Part shown: piece after piece, positions 7,573-16,660 of the stretch
How positions within the stretch are numbered: the first letter of the stretch is position 1
How the letters are laid out: each line of letters begins with the position of its first letter
Made by a program: the position numbers and the translations under genes
The notes under the pieces: model-generated
The model's input: only the letters and a program-made list of their open reading frames with translations
The model's database searches: none
What the model was told of the DNA's origin: nothing
Assembly: GCA_045807765.1 (NCBI GenBank)
Contig: JBJMGU010000037.1
Coordinates: 1 to 64,000, forward strand
From: DATENM01 sp045807765
GTDB lineage: Bacteria; Acidobacteriota; Blastocatellia; UBA7656
Reading direction: 5' to 3'
DNA length: 64,000 bases

Positions 7573-8855
7573 TCGGAGCGCAATGCCTCAATCGGGTCTA
7601 AGCGCCCGGCGCGGCGGGCCGGGTAGATGCCGAAGAAGACGCCGATCAGTGTGCAGAGCGCAAAAGCCACGAGCGGCGCCCACAGCGGGAAGGCGCTCGG
7701 CAGCGGCGTGTAGGTTGCCATCAGCCACGAGATGGCCGCCGCGATCAGCACGCCCGCCAGCCCTCCTGCACAGCACAAGACGACCGATTCAACGAGAAAC
7801 TGGTTGACCACGTCCTGCTGCCGCGCGCCGACCGCTTTGCGAATGCCGATCTCCTTGGTGCGCTCGACGACCGAAACCAGCATGATGTTCATAATCACGA
7901 TGCCGCCGACGACCAGCGAAATACCGACCACGAACAGCGACACCAGAAAGATGTTCGTCGTCAGCATCGCGAACAACTGATTGACTCCCTCGGCAGTGAT
8001 GACGCCAAAGTCGTCTTCTTCGTGATAGTCGAGCTTGTGCAGCGTCCGCATGGCGAGCCGCACCTGATCTTCGGCCTCCTGCATCTCGCCTTCGCGCGCC
8101 TTGATCGAGATATTGACCGTGCGCCGCGCGCCATAGTTTTTCTGATAAGTCGAAAGCGGCACCTTAACGTAATTGTCCTGCGAGAAACCAAAGACCGAGC
8201 CGCGCCGCTCGCCGATGCCGACCACCATATACCATTTGTCGTCTATCTGTACCTCTTTGCCGATGGGATCGAGGCCGGGAAAGAGCTTGTCGGCGATGTC
8301 TGCGCCGATCACCGTGACGGTGCGCGAATGCTCGTCTTCCCATTCGATGAAGTTGCGCCCGGCGTCCACCTTCTTGCCTTCGATGTCAAAGATGTTCGGC
8401 GTCATGCCGCCGAGGTCAATCGTATCGAGCGATTGCTTGCCATAATGGACGCGGACGTTGCGGTGCGTTTCGACGCCGATGGCTTCGCAGGCCGTGCAAG
8501 AGCGGCGCAAGCGCTCGGCGTCCGCGGCATGGACTTCCGGGTTGCGGCGAATGGCTTCGATCAGCTTATCGAAGTTGGTGATGATCGGGTACTGCGTGAT
8601 GACAAAGGTATTCGGCCCGAAGTTGGATATCTTGGTCTTCCAGTAAATATCCATGCCTTGAATAAGCGAGATGACCGCAATGATCGAGCTGATACCGATG
8701 GTGATACCGAGCAAGGTTAGGAACGAGCGCAGCATGTTGGCGCGCAGCGAATCGAGCGCCACGCCGACATAATCAAAGAAGCGGGCATGGCCCTGGCGCG
8801 CGTCGCCGACGGCGCTTTGACCGGCGTTCGTGACTGGGACAGAAGTCGTTGCCAT
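7569..8855 (-). CDS. MacB/FtsX-type ABC transporter permease
   Basis: A 428-residue paralogue of the next gene in the transcript. Start at ATG 8855 (MATTSVPVTNAG); an upstream TTG extension is possible but unsupported. Layout: one N-terminal membrane helix (MLRSFLTLLGITIGISSIIAVISL), a periplasmic MacB-like core domain, then three C-terminal helices with VERTKEIGIRKAVGARQQDV. The region contains a Cys pair (CTACEAIG near residue 130) in the periplasmic domain. Two paralogous permeases in tandem imply a heterodimeric transporter; the ATPase is not in view. Confidence 0.9.
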   Translation of the reverse strand: MATTSVPVTNAGQSAVGDARQGHARFFDYVGVALDSLRANMLRSFLTLLGITIGISSIIAVISLIQGMDIYWKTKISNFGPNTFVITQYPIITNFDKLIEAIRRNPEVHAADAERLRRSCTACEAIGVETHRNVRVHYGKQSLDTIDLGGMTPNIFDIEGKKVDAGRNFIEWEDEHSRTVTVIGADIADKLFPGLDPIGKEVQIDDKWYMVVGIGERRGSVFGFSQDNYVKVPLSTYQKNYGARRTVNISIKAREGEMQEAEDQVRLAMRTLHKLDYHEEDDFGVITAEGVNQLFAMLTTNIFLVSLFVVGISLVVGGIVIMNIMLVSVVERTKEIGIRKAVGARQQDVVNQFLVESVVLCCAGGLAGVLIAAAISWLMATYTPLPSAFPLWAPLVAFALCTLIGVFFGIYPARRAGRLDPIEALRSE

Positions 8856-9118
8856 AACATCCACAACCGTTATAACCGGCAGCTGGGTTTGGGTCAATCG
8901 GGGCGCAGGCCATCAGGGCTTACGAGGCGCGACGCGAAAAAGTTGAGCCATTTGCAAAAACTTGTCTCACGCATAGTCGCATACGCCGCCAGCCTTTACA
9001 ATACCTCGGCGGGTGTGCGATTGTACCCGCACCTTGAGACATTCAGCGGTTGTCACACCCGACAGCAAAGCTCAAAGTTTCGCCGCTCGACGTGGCGACA
9101 ACCGTTAGAGAGCGCGAG

Positions 9119-10678
9119 ATGAACATCTGTGAAGGGCTGCGCCAGGCCGCGGCCTCTAATCCCGAAAAACTCGCCGCCATCTGCGGCCACACGCGCCTGA
9201 CGTTCGCTGAGACCACCGAGCGCATCAACCGTCTGTCGAACGCCCTCGCCCAGCTTGGCGTGACGAGCAGCGACCGCATTGCGGTGCTGGCGCTCAATTG
9301 CCATCGCTTCTTCGAGCTTTATTATGCGGTGCCGCAGATGGGGGCGGTGATCGTGCCCATCAACTTTCGCATCCCGCCCGCCGAGGTCAAATACATTCTC
9401 GACCATTCCGGGGCGCGGGCGCTTGCGGTTGGCGGCGCGCTTGCGCCGCTGGTTGACCTGATTCGCCCGCAGCTTGAATCGGTCGAGCATTTCATCTCAA
9501 TCAGCGACACGCCGGATGATGAGTATTTGAGTTATGAAGCGCTGCTGGCCGATGCCTTGCCCGATTATCCTGTAGCACCGCTTGCGGGCGACGAGCTGCT
9601 CGGATTGTTCTACACTTCGGGAACTACGGGAGAGCCGAAAGGCGTGATGCTGACGCACGCCAATGTCATCGCCAACGTCCGGCACATCGAAGCTTCGGCC
9701 AGCTACAGCTCCGAAGAAATCTACCTGCACAGCGCGCCGATGTTTCACCTGGCCGACGGCGCGGCGACCTTCTCGAACGCCAATCGCGGCTCGACGCAAG
9801 TCTTCATCCCGCGCTTCGAGCCCGTCGCGTCGCTGGCGGCCATCGAACGCGAGCGCGTCACCCATGCGCTGCTGGTGCCGACGATGATTAACTTCGTGCT
9901 GCAAGTGCCGAACCTTGCGGATTACGATCTATCGTCGCTGCGCTACGTCACCTATGGCGCGTCGCCGATTGCGCCAGAGATATTGCGGCAGGCAATGCGC
10001 GCTTTCGGTTGTGACTTTGGCCAGGGCTATGGCCTGACGGAAGCCGCGCCGCTCTTAACGGTGTTGAGCGCCGACGATCACCGCCGCGCAATCCAGGGCG
10101 ACGAGCGCTTGCTCGCCTCGTGCGGCAAACCTGTTGTGGGCGTCTAGGTGCGCGTCGTCGATGTCGATGGCAAAGAGGTGAAGCCAGGAGAAGTCGGCGA
10201 GATCATCGCCCGCGGCCCGAACATCATGCGCGGCTACTGGCGGCGCGATGACGACACGGCAAACACCGTCATTGACGGCTGGCTGTACACCGGCGATCTG
10301 GCGACGGTTGACGAGGAAGGTTACCTCTACCTCGTTGACCGCAAGAAAGACATGATCATCACCGGCGGCGAGAACGTCTTTTCGACAGAGGTCGAGGCGG
10401 TGCTGTACGCCCATTCGGCGGTGAAAGAAGCCGCGGTGATCGGTGTGCCCGACCCACAGTGGGGTGAGGCCGTCCATGCCTGCGTCACCTTGAAAGACAA
10501 CCAGGAGATAAGCGCCGACGCGTTGATCGAATTCTGCCGCCAGCGACTGGCCAGTTACAAAGTGCCGCGCTCAATTGAAATCATCGAAGGCGAGCTGCCG
10601 AAAGGCGGTACCGGCAAGATATTGAAGAAGCAGTTGCGCGAACGCTACTGGCAAGGCCGCGAGCGGCGCGTCGGCTGA
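9119..10678 (+). pseudogene. AMP-dependent acyl-CoA synthetase, interrupted by an in-frame TAG
   Basis: Translation from ATG 9119 gives the N-terminal adenylation domain of an ANL-superfamily acyl-CoA ligase: LFYTSGTTGEPKGVMLTH (P-loop) near residue 165, GYGLTEAAP near 305. At 10145-10147 a TAG interrupts the frame within the segment GKPVVGV*VRVVDVDGKE; downstream the same frame continues with YTGDLATVDEEGYLYLVDRKKDMIITGGENV and the C-terminal lid ending in PKGGTGKILKKQLRE. Homologues commonly have Glu here (GVEVRVVD), so a single GAG to TAG change would explain it. The rest shows no decay. It may be a recent pseudogene, a sequencing error, or two separately translated parts (a GTG directly follows the stop). 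It would activate carboxylic acids as acyl-CoA. Confidence 0.8.
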
Positions 10679-10719
10679 ACGGTGAGCCATCATTCTTAAT
10701 CACAGGGAGAGCGAAACCG

Positions 10720-12297
10720 ATGAACCTGACTTTAACCCCCATCCGTTTTCTTGAGCGCGCCCGCCAGCTATTCGCCAACAAGATCGGCATCGTTGACGGC
10801 GACGTGCGGTTGACTTATGGCCAATACGCCGAGCGCTGCAACCAGTTGTCGAACGCGCTCGGCCAGCTCGGCATCCGTCACGGCCAGTGCGTCGCGTGGC
10901 TCGGCTACAACAGCCACGAGCTGCTTGAAGCCTACTATGGCGTCGTCCAGATGGGCGCGGTACTGCTGCCGCTCAACATTCGACTGACGCCGCAAGAGCT
11001 GGCGTTCATCCTGAACGACGCCGAAACCGTGGCGCTCTTTTATAACCGCGACTTCGCGCCGCTGGTCGAAGCGTTACGTCAACGTGTGCCGGGCGTGAAG
11101 CATTATGTTGCGCTTGAGCCGGGAACCGGTGATGCATATTACGAAGACTTGCTACGGGCTGCTGGAGCCGATTTCACGCCGCCTGCGGACATCAAAGATG
11201 ATGACTTGGCGGAGTTGTTTTACACTTCGGGGACGACGGCCAACCCTAAGGGCGTGATGATGACGCATCGCAATTTGTACCTGCACGCCTTGCAGGTGAT
11301 GGCCGGCTCGGCAATCAAAGACATCAACGTCCAGCTTCACACCATCCCGCTCTTTCATGTCAATGGCTGGGGCACGCCGCACACGATCACCGGCGGCGGC
11401 GCGCGCCATGTCATCGTCCGCAAGTTCGATCCGACCGAAGTGCTCGACATCATCCAGCGCGAGCGCGTCACCCACTTCTCGATGGTGCCGACGATGGCGG
11501 TGGCGCTGCTCAATCACCCGAAGGTTTCTGATTACGACCTGTCAAGCGTCGAGTTCGTCGGCATCGGCGGCGCCGCCTCGCACGCTGGCCTAATGCGCAG
11601 CATCGAAGAGAAGCTCGGCTTTCGCGCCTATGGCGGCTATGGCCTGACCGAGACCACGCCGGTGCTGACTTTCTCGTACATCAAAGAGCACCTGAACGAT
11701 ATCTCTGAAGACGAACGCTACCGCCGCCAGGCGATGGCCGGTTATCCGATGCCCGGCGTCACCCTCGACATTTTTGACGCGGGCGACAAGCCCGTCGCGC
11801 ACGATGGCACAAGCGTCGGCGAAGTCGTCGTCCGCGCCGACAATGTCATGGCCGGTTACTGGAAGCAGCCCGAAGACACCGCCAATGTCATGCGCGGCGG
11901 CTGGTTCCACACAGGTGATATGGCGGTGATTGACGAAGAGGGCTACGTCTTGATCGTTGACCGCAAGAAAGACATCATCATTTCGGGCGGTGAAAACATC
12001 GCTTCGATTGAGATCGAGACGGCGGTCTACGCGCATCCGGCGGTGCTGGAATGCGCGGTCATCGCCATCCCCGACGAGAAGTGGGGCGAGGTGGCGAAGG
12101 CGCTGGTGGTCGTCAAGCCCGGCCAGTCGCTGACTGCCGAAGAGCTAGTGGCGCATTGCCGCGGCAGGCTGCCGGGCTTCAAGGTGCCCAAGTCGGTCGA
12201 GTTCTTCGACGCGCTGCCGAAAGGCGGCACCGGGAAAATTCTCAAGAAAGAGCTGCGCGAGAAATACTGGGAAGGCTACGAAAAGCGCGTGCATTGA
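10720..12297 (+). CDS. AMP-dependent acyl-CoA synthetase (ANL superfamily)
   Basis: A 525-residue ligase, intact paralogue of the preceding gene, with GGGAG upstream of ATG 10720. Seen: LFYTSGTTANPKGVMMTH near residue 165, GYGLTETTPVL near 308, GGWFHTGDMAVIDEEG near 395, VDRKKDIIISGGENI near 412 (hinge), and the catalytic lysine region KGGTGKILKKELRE at the end. The family converts a fatty or aromatic acid, ATP and CoA to acyl-CoA. Substrate is likely a medium- or long-chain fatty acid, based on overall resemblance, not on diagnostic residues. It sits 41 bp after its paralogue and 14 bp before the amidohydrolase, so the three may form one transcript. Confidence 0.92.
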   Translation: MNLTLTPIRFLERARQLFANKIGIVDGDVRLTYGQYAERCNQLSNALGQLGIRHGQCVAWLGYNSHELLEAYYGVVQMGAVLLPLNIRLTPQELAFILNDAETVALFYNRDFAPLVEALRQRVPGVKHYVALEPGTGDAYYEDLLRAAGADFTPPADIKDDDLAELFYTSGTTANPKGVMMTHRNLYLHALQVMAGSAIKDINVQLHTIPLFHVNGWGTPHTITGGGARHVIVRKFDPTEVLDIIQRERVTHFSMVPTMAVALLNHPKVSDYDLSSVEFVGIGGAASHAGLMRSIEEKLGFRAYGGYGLTETTPVLTFSYIKEHLNDISEDERYRRQAMAGYPMPGVTLDIFDAGDKPVAHDGTSVGEVVVRADNVMAGYWKQPEDTANVMRGGWFHTGDMAVIDEEGYVLIVDRKKDIIISGGENIASIEIETAVYAHPAVLECAVIAIPDEKWGEVAKALVVVKPGQSLTAEELVAHCRGRLPGFKVPKSVEFFDALPKGGTGKILKKELREKYWEGYEKRVH

Positions 12298-12311
12298 TGG
12301 AGGAGCTGCTC

Positions 12312-13867
12312 ATGCGTAGATCGAATTGCTGCTCACGACATAACACCTGGATAACTTCGGCGTTGCTGGCTTGCTTGCTGACCGCTTCGGCATTCGCGCA
12401 AGCGACGAAATCGCCGAGCAGCGGCAAGCGTAACAATCGCCTCGTCATTCGCAACGCGATGGTGGTTGACGGCAACGGCACGCCGGCTTCGGGGCCGAAA
12501 GACATCGTCATCGAAGGCAACCGCATCACCGAAATCGTCGGCTTCGATCCCATTTCGGCGCTGCAAGGCACGGCGCGACGGCCCGCGGCGGGCGACACTG
12601 AGATTGATGCGACCGGCAAGGTTGTCCTGCCCGGTCTGATTAACCTGCACGGCCACATCCAGGACGAGCGCGGCGGCGTGCCGATGCCTGTGGAGTATTG
12701 CTGGAAGCTCTGGCTTGCCAATGGCATCACCACAGTGCGCGAAGTCGGCGGCAATACGCAGAAGTCGCTCGCCTGGCGCGAGCAGAGCCGCAAAGGCGAG
12801 ATCACCGCGCCGCGCTTTTTCATCTATGGCGTTTATAACTACCCGCCGGTGCCGGCGACCGCCGACGCCGCGCGCAATCGGGTTCGCGAGATGAAAGCTC
12901 AGGGCGTTGACGGCATCAAGTTCTTTGCCATAGACCGCGACCTGATGGCGGCGATGCTCGACGAAGCGCACAAGCAGGGCTTGCGCACGGCGCATCACTC
13001 GGCGGTCGCCGAAACCAATGCCTGGGACGACATCAAATTCGGCACGACCAGCATCGAGCACTGGTACGGCATCCCGACGCGGCGATTGTGAGCGGCAGGC
13101 AGAACTTTCCGGCGGGCTACAACTACGACAACGAAGTGGACCGCTTCCGCTATGCCGGTCACCTCTGGCGCGAGGCCGACACCGAGCGGCTGACGAAAGT
13201 GCTTGACGCGATGATCGCGGCAGGCGTCGCGTGGGACCCGACGCTCGACATTTACGAAGCCAGCCGCGACCTGCTGCGGGCGCAGAATCAGCCGTGGTTT
13301 CAAGAATACCTGCACCCGGTACTTGAAGAGTTCTTCCGCCCGAATCCGAAGAATCACGGCTCATATTTTTTGGGCTGGACTTCAACGGATGAGACGTTCT
13401 GGAAGGAAAACTACCAGATATGGATGCGCGCCGTGCGCGAGTTCGCCGAGCGCGGCGGCCTGGTCGGCGCGGGCGAAGACGCCGGCTTCATCTATCAGAT
13501 GTACGGCTTCGGCTTGATCCGCGAGCTTGAGCTGCATCAGGAGGCGGGCTTTCATCCGCTGAAAGTGATTCAGCACGCGACCGGCAACAACGCGAAGATT
13601 CTCGGCGAAGAAGAGCGCCTGGGCCGCGTGCGCGCTGGCTTTCTGGCGGACTTGATCATCGTCAATGGCAACCCGCTTGAAAACCTCAAGGTGCTTTATG
13701 CGACGGGCGGCGACGAAGTCCGCGACGGCAAATCGGTGCATACGGGCGGCGTCGAATGGACGATCAAAGATGGTATTCCCTATCACGGGCCGACGCTGAT
13801 GAAAGAGATCAAAGAGATGGTCACGAAAGCCCGCGGCGAGCGCGCCAGCAAAGCAGCGCGGCAGTAA
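12312..13867 (+). pseudogene. Secreted amidohydrolase, frameshifted
   Basis: Metal-dependent amidohydrolase (imidazolonepropionase/prolidase-like). ATG 12312 has GGAGGAG 6 nt upstream and starts a signal peptide (ITSALLACLLTASAFAQA). The first part holds the metal motif HGHIQD near residue 112, the AHHSA and EHWYG histidines near 225-255. At about 13076 the reading frame shifts by -1: the frame that begins at 12312 ends at a TGA at 13089, while the C-terminal half (VSGRQNFPAGYNYDNE onward) continues in another frame to 13867 and contains VGAGEDAG (Asp ligand region) and the closing KVLYATGGDEVR. Deletion of one G in a CCG-GAC context would explain it. Pseudogene or sequencing error. Confidence 0.8.
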
Positions 13868-13889
13868 CTAAAGTGGTATTCATTCGGGA

Positions 13890-13947
13890 GTAGCGCAAGG
13901 CGGTTAGCTTGCGCCAGCCGATGCGCAAGGCGGTTAGTGTGCGCTAC
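13890..13947. repeat. Compound direct/inverted repeat between convergent genes
   Basis: GCGCAAGGCGGTTAG occurs at 13893-13907 and again at 13923-13937, exactly 30 nt apart. The pair is bounded by inverted GTAGCGCA (13890) and TGCGCTAC (ending 13947), and the first copy also forms a local hairpin with CTTGCGC. It lies between the amidohydrolase (+) and tatD (-). Confidence 0.75.
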
Positions 13948-13976
13948 ATCGCAAGGCAATCGAGAATTGCTCCAGG

Positions 13977-14768
13977 CTACTTGCCGGCGCTTTCGAGTTG
14001 AAAGAGCCGCTTGAAATTCGCCGCGGTAATGCGGCCAATCTCTTCGCCCGACAGCCCGCGCAGCTCACCGAGAGCGCGGGCTGTTTCAACGATATAAGCC
14101 GGCTCGTTACGCCGACCGCGAAAGGGCACGGGCGCGAGAAAGGGCGCGTCGGTTTCGATGAGGATTTTATCAAGCGGCAGGCTGCGCGCCGTTTGCCGCA
14201 GGTCTTCGGACTTCTTGAAAGTGACGACGCCGGAAAACGAAATCAGAAAGCCCATCTCGACCGCCGCTTCGGCAAACTCTCGGGTGCCGGTAAAGCAGTG
14301 AATGATTCCCGGCAGACCTGTGCCCACCCACTCTTCCCGTAAAATTCGCAGCGTGTCCTCTTCGGCTTCGCGTGTGTGAATCACCGCCGGCAAGCGGCAT
14401 GAGCGGGCCATCTGCAACTGACGGCTGACGGCGTCGCGCTGCACCTCGCGCGGCGAATTGTCGTAATGATAATCCAGGCCGATCTCGCCCCAGGCGATGA
14501 CCTTCGGGTGCGTGGCCAGCTCGGCAAGTTTGGCATAGAGCGCTTCGTCGAGCAGGCTTGCTTCGTGCGGGTGGACGCCGACCGTGGTGTAGATGAAGTC
14601 GTATTTTTCAGCAATGCGAAACGCCGCCGCGTGCGAGTCTTTCGCCACATCGCCATTGCCGACGGCGACAATGATCTCGATTCCCGCGTCAACGGCGCGG
14701 GAAATCATGGCGCTGTGGTCGCTGTCGAAGTCTTCGCTCTCGACGTGCGCGTGTGAGTCTATGTACAC
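13977..14768 (-). CDS. tatD: TatD family metal-dependent DNase
   Basis: A 263-residue TIM-barrel hydrolase starting at GTG 14768, with GAGGTG five bases upstream. Seen: the metal motif DSHAHVES at residues 4-11, GVHPHEA near 66, EIGLDYHYD near 95, the histidines VIHTREAEED near 133 and HCFTGT near 158, and ETDAPFLAP near 208. TatD enzymes are cytoplasmic Mg-dependent 3'-5' exonucleases/deoxyribonucleases involved in DNA repair or quality control; despite the name they are not part of Tat export. Length and motif spacing are normal. Confidence 0.95.
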   Translation of the reverse strand: MYIDSHAHVESEDFDSDHSAMISRAVDAGIEIIVAVGNGDVAKDSHAAAFRIAEKYDFIYTTVGVHPHEASLLDEALYAKLAELATHPKVIAWGEIGLDYHYDNSPREVQRDAVSRQLQMARSCRLPAVIHTREAEEDTLRILREEWVGTGLPGIIHCFTGTREFAEAAVEMGFLISFSGVVTFKKSEDLRQTARSLPLDKILIETDAPFLAPVPFRGRRNEPAYIVETARALGELRGLSGEEIGRITAANFKRLFQLESAGK

Positions 14769-14804
14769 GGTTCACCTCGGAGCGATGATAGCATGGCCGA
14801 AGAG

Positions 14805-15383
14805 TCAGCGCTCGACGCCGCCGGCTTTCCTCGGCGCGTAGTGACCGGGGGCTTCAGGAGTGATTTCAGGCGGTGCGTTCCGTGCAGGCGATCCCCACTT
14901 GAAGACTGCCTGCATCAGCGGCAGCAGGCGATGGCCGGTGACGGTGTTCAGAAAGAAAAGCTCATGCTCACGCTCGACTTCGGCCATGCGGCGCAGCGCC
15001 GCGGCAAATTCAGTGAGGCCGAGCGCCTCTGCATGCGAAGCCGCCTGTACATACTCGTCAACATTGTCGTGTTCGAGCCGGCCCGCAAAGTACATTGGCA
15101 AGAATCTGCCGATACAATGACAGCTCAGGCCGATGACGCGCCCGATGAGCCAGAGCTGCGCTTCCAGGCGTTTGCTGGGACACGCGCCGAGGTGCATAAG
15201 CATACGGCCAACGGCTTCGCGATGCGCCCACTCTTCGCCTTCGATCTGCTGGATTCGTCGGCGCTCCGTAGCTTGTTTTACAGAGCGCCAGTGGCCGCGG
15301 TAAGCATAACCGGCGGCGCATTCGCCCGAATAGGCGCGTTGCAGGATGTGGATGAGTTGCCGGCGGTGCAGGCGCGTGTCCAT
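14805..15383 (-). CDS. Ferritin-like di-iron protein (COQ7/DMQ-hydroxylase-like)
   Basis: A 192-residue protein; start at ATG 15383 (MDTRLHRRQLI) because GAGGAGG lies 8 nt upstream. Helical throughout, with two metal-type motifs on separate helices: EGEEWAHR near residue 50 and EVEREHE near 140, the E..H pattern of a carboxylate-bridged di-iron four-helix bundle. A hydrophobic middle stretch (LIGRVIGLSCHCIGRFLPMYFAG) resembles the membrane-associating part of demethoxyubiquinone hydroxylase. Function is inferred only at the level of di-iron oxygenase/ferritin-like protein. It follows the AIM24 gene on the same strand, separated from it by a palindrome. Confidence 0.65.
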   Translation of the reverse strand: MDTRLHRRQLIHILQRAYSGECAAGYAYRGHWRSVKQATERRRIQQIEGEEWAHREAVGRMLMHLGACPSKRLEAQLWLIGRVIGLSCHCIGRFLPMYFAGRLEHDNVDEYVQAASHAEALGLTEFAAALRRMAEVEREHELFFLNTVTGHRLLPLMQAVFKWGSPARNAPPEITPEAPGHYAPRKAGGVER

Positions 15384-15435
15384 ACGGCTCGCCTCCTCGA
15401 TGCGAGTATAACGAGCCGCACGGACACACGCAGTA

Positions 15436-15536
15436 GAGTGACAAGTGACGAGTGACAAGTGACAAGTTCAACTGCGCCGGCCAGGCCTTGCCGGAAAACG
15501 GAGTGACCGCGTCTTGTCACTCGTCACTTGTCACTC
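15436..15536 (-). repeat. Intergenic palindrome with perfect 24-bp arms of GTGACAA-type heptads
   Basis: 15436-15459 and 15513-15536 are perfect reverse complements over 24 nt, built from 7-nt units GTGACAA/GTGACGA. A further GTGACAA unit continues the left arm. The loop is 53 nt and contains a small GC-rich hairpin. The right arm ends 2 nt from the stop codon of the AIM24 gene. Confidence 0.9.
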
Positions 15537-15538
15537 TC

Positions 15539-16630
15539 TTAGCTGGAGCCGAAGGTGAAGCCGCTGCCACCGCCACTCGATTGCGTCGGGAAAAATGGCT
15601 TCATCAACCCGGCGAAGGCCGCGAGGTTGCGTGTCTGAATCAACAGCTCGCCCGGTCCCATGAATTCAGCGACAATGCCTTCGCCGCTGGCCATGCTGCG
15701 GAACCAGCCGGCGGCGGCTTTGCGCAGGGTGTATTGCGTCGTACCTTCCCAGGCCACCAGATGGCCGGTGTCAACGACGTAGCGTTCGCCCGGCCCCAGC
15801 GTCTTGCGATGGATCGCGCCGAACGACGAGACCAGCAACAAGCCGGCGCCGCGCACCTGAAGCACGAACAGCCCTTCGCCGCCGAAGAACGATTTGGCGC
15901 CGCCCCACTTGGTATCAACCACGAGGCTGCCGTCGCCGGCCAGGTACGAGCTCGCCTGCACGAAAAACATCTGATTGTTCATCTCGATGGCGGCGATGTC
16001 GCCGGGCGCGCCGGGCGCAAAGGTCACTTCGCCGGGGCCACCGCGTGCCGTAAAGGTCGAAACGAACGCCGATTCACCGCCAACGGCGCGTTTGAGCGCG
16101 CCCATCAAGCCGCCTTTCATCTGCGATTGCAGCTCGACGTTGGCCGACATCGAAACCATTGCCCCGGCTTCGGCCTGGATAGATTGCTCGGGTTGCAGTT
16201 GCACGACGGCCAGCGAGAAAGCGGGCTGGTGCAGGATTTCATAATTGTAGCCGCGCCCCGCGCCGCGCCCATCGGCATCAATATGAATGCCCTGGCCCGG
16301 CGGGTAATTCGGCGGCGGTTGTCCATAACCCGGCGGCGGCCCCTGCTGATAGCCGGGGGGTGGTCCCTGCTGATATCCAGGTGGCGGCCCTTGCTGGTAG
16401 CCGGGGGGTGGCGGGGGATAATTCGGCGGCCCTTGCTGATAACCGGGCGGCGGTCCTTGTTGATAACCGGGCGGTGGGCCTTGCTGATATCCAGGTGGCG
16501 GTTGTTGATAACCGGGTGGCGGCGGTGCCCCATAATTCGCCTGGGCGTCGGGGGCTCCCACGGGGTTGCCGCAAGAGGTACAGAACTTCGTATCCGGCGG
16601 GACCTCCGCGCCACATCGTTGACATTTCAT
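15539..16630 (-). CDS. Zinc-ribbon and proline-rich AIM24 family protein
   Basis: A 363-residue protein; ATG 16630 with GGAG upstream. Residues 1-22 are a zinc ribbon (CQRCG ... FCTSCG). Residues ~25-120 are low complexity, about a dozen copies of PPPGYQQG-like units encoded by degenerate DNA repeats. Residues ~125-363 match the AIM24/TIGR00266 family: a beta-rich domain with an EAGAMVSMSANVEL motif, paired glycine-rich blocks (GGLMGALKRAVGGES, FGGEGLFVLQV) and an ending rich in Gly/Ser. The family is of unclear function; AIM24 affects mitochondrial inner-membrane organisation in yeast. Adding the zinc ribbon plus PGYQQ linker suggests a flexible tethered domain. Likely cytoplasmic, as no signal peptide is seen. 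Confidence 0.85.
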   Translation of the reverse strand: MKCQRCGAEVPPDTKFCTSCGNPVGAPDAQANYGAPPPPGYQQPPPGYQQGPPPGYQQGPPPGYQQGPPNYPPPPPGYQQGPPPGYQQGPPPGYQQGPPPGYGQPPPNYPPGQGIHIDADGRGAGRGYNYEILHQPAFSLAVVQLQPEQSIQAEAGAMVSMSANVELQSQMKGGLMGALKRAVGGESAFVSTFTARGGPGEVTFAPGAPGDIAAIEMNNQMFFVQASSYLAGDGSLVVDTKWGGAKSFFGGEGLFVLQVRGAGLLLVSSFGAIHRKTLGPGERYVVDTGHLVAWEGTTQYTLRKAAAGWFRSMASGEGIVAEFMGPGELLIQTRNLAAFAGLMKPFFPTQSSGGGSGFTFGSS

Positions 16631-16660
16631 AAGCAATCTCCTTTGGGTCGAATGGCCGTT

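Noticed and set aside
6204..8855. A complete ABC exporter cluster
   Set aside because: Two MacB-type permeases are present but no ATPase or adaptor is adjacent, so it is not called as a complete MacAB-type system.
8903..9118. Promoter for the acyl-CoA ligase gene
   Set aside because: A TACAAT near 8997 has no -35 at proper spacing, so it was not called.
10145..10147. Amber recoding (pyrrolysine) at the ligase TAG
   Set aside because: The family has no conserved Pyl position here and no pyl genes or PYLIS-like hairpin are apparent. A point mutation or error is simpler.
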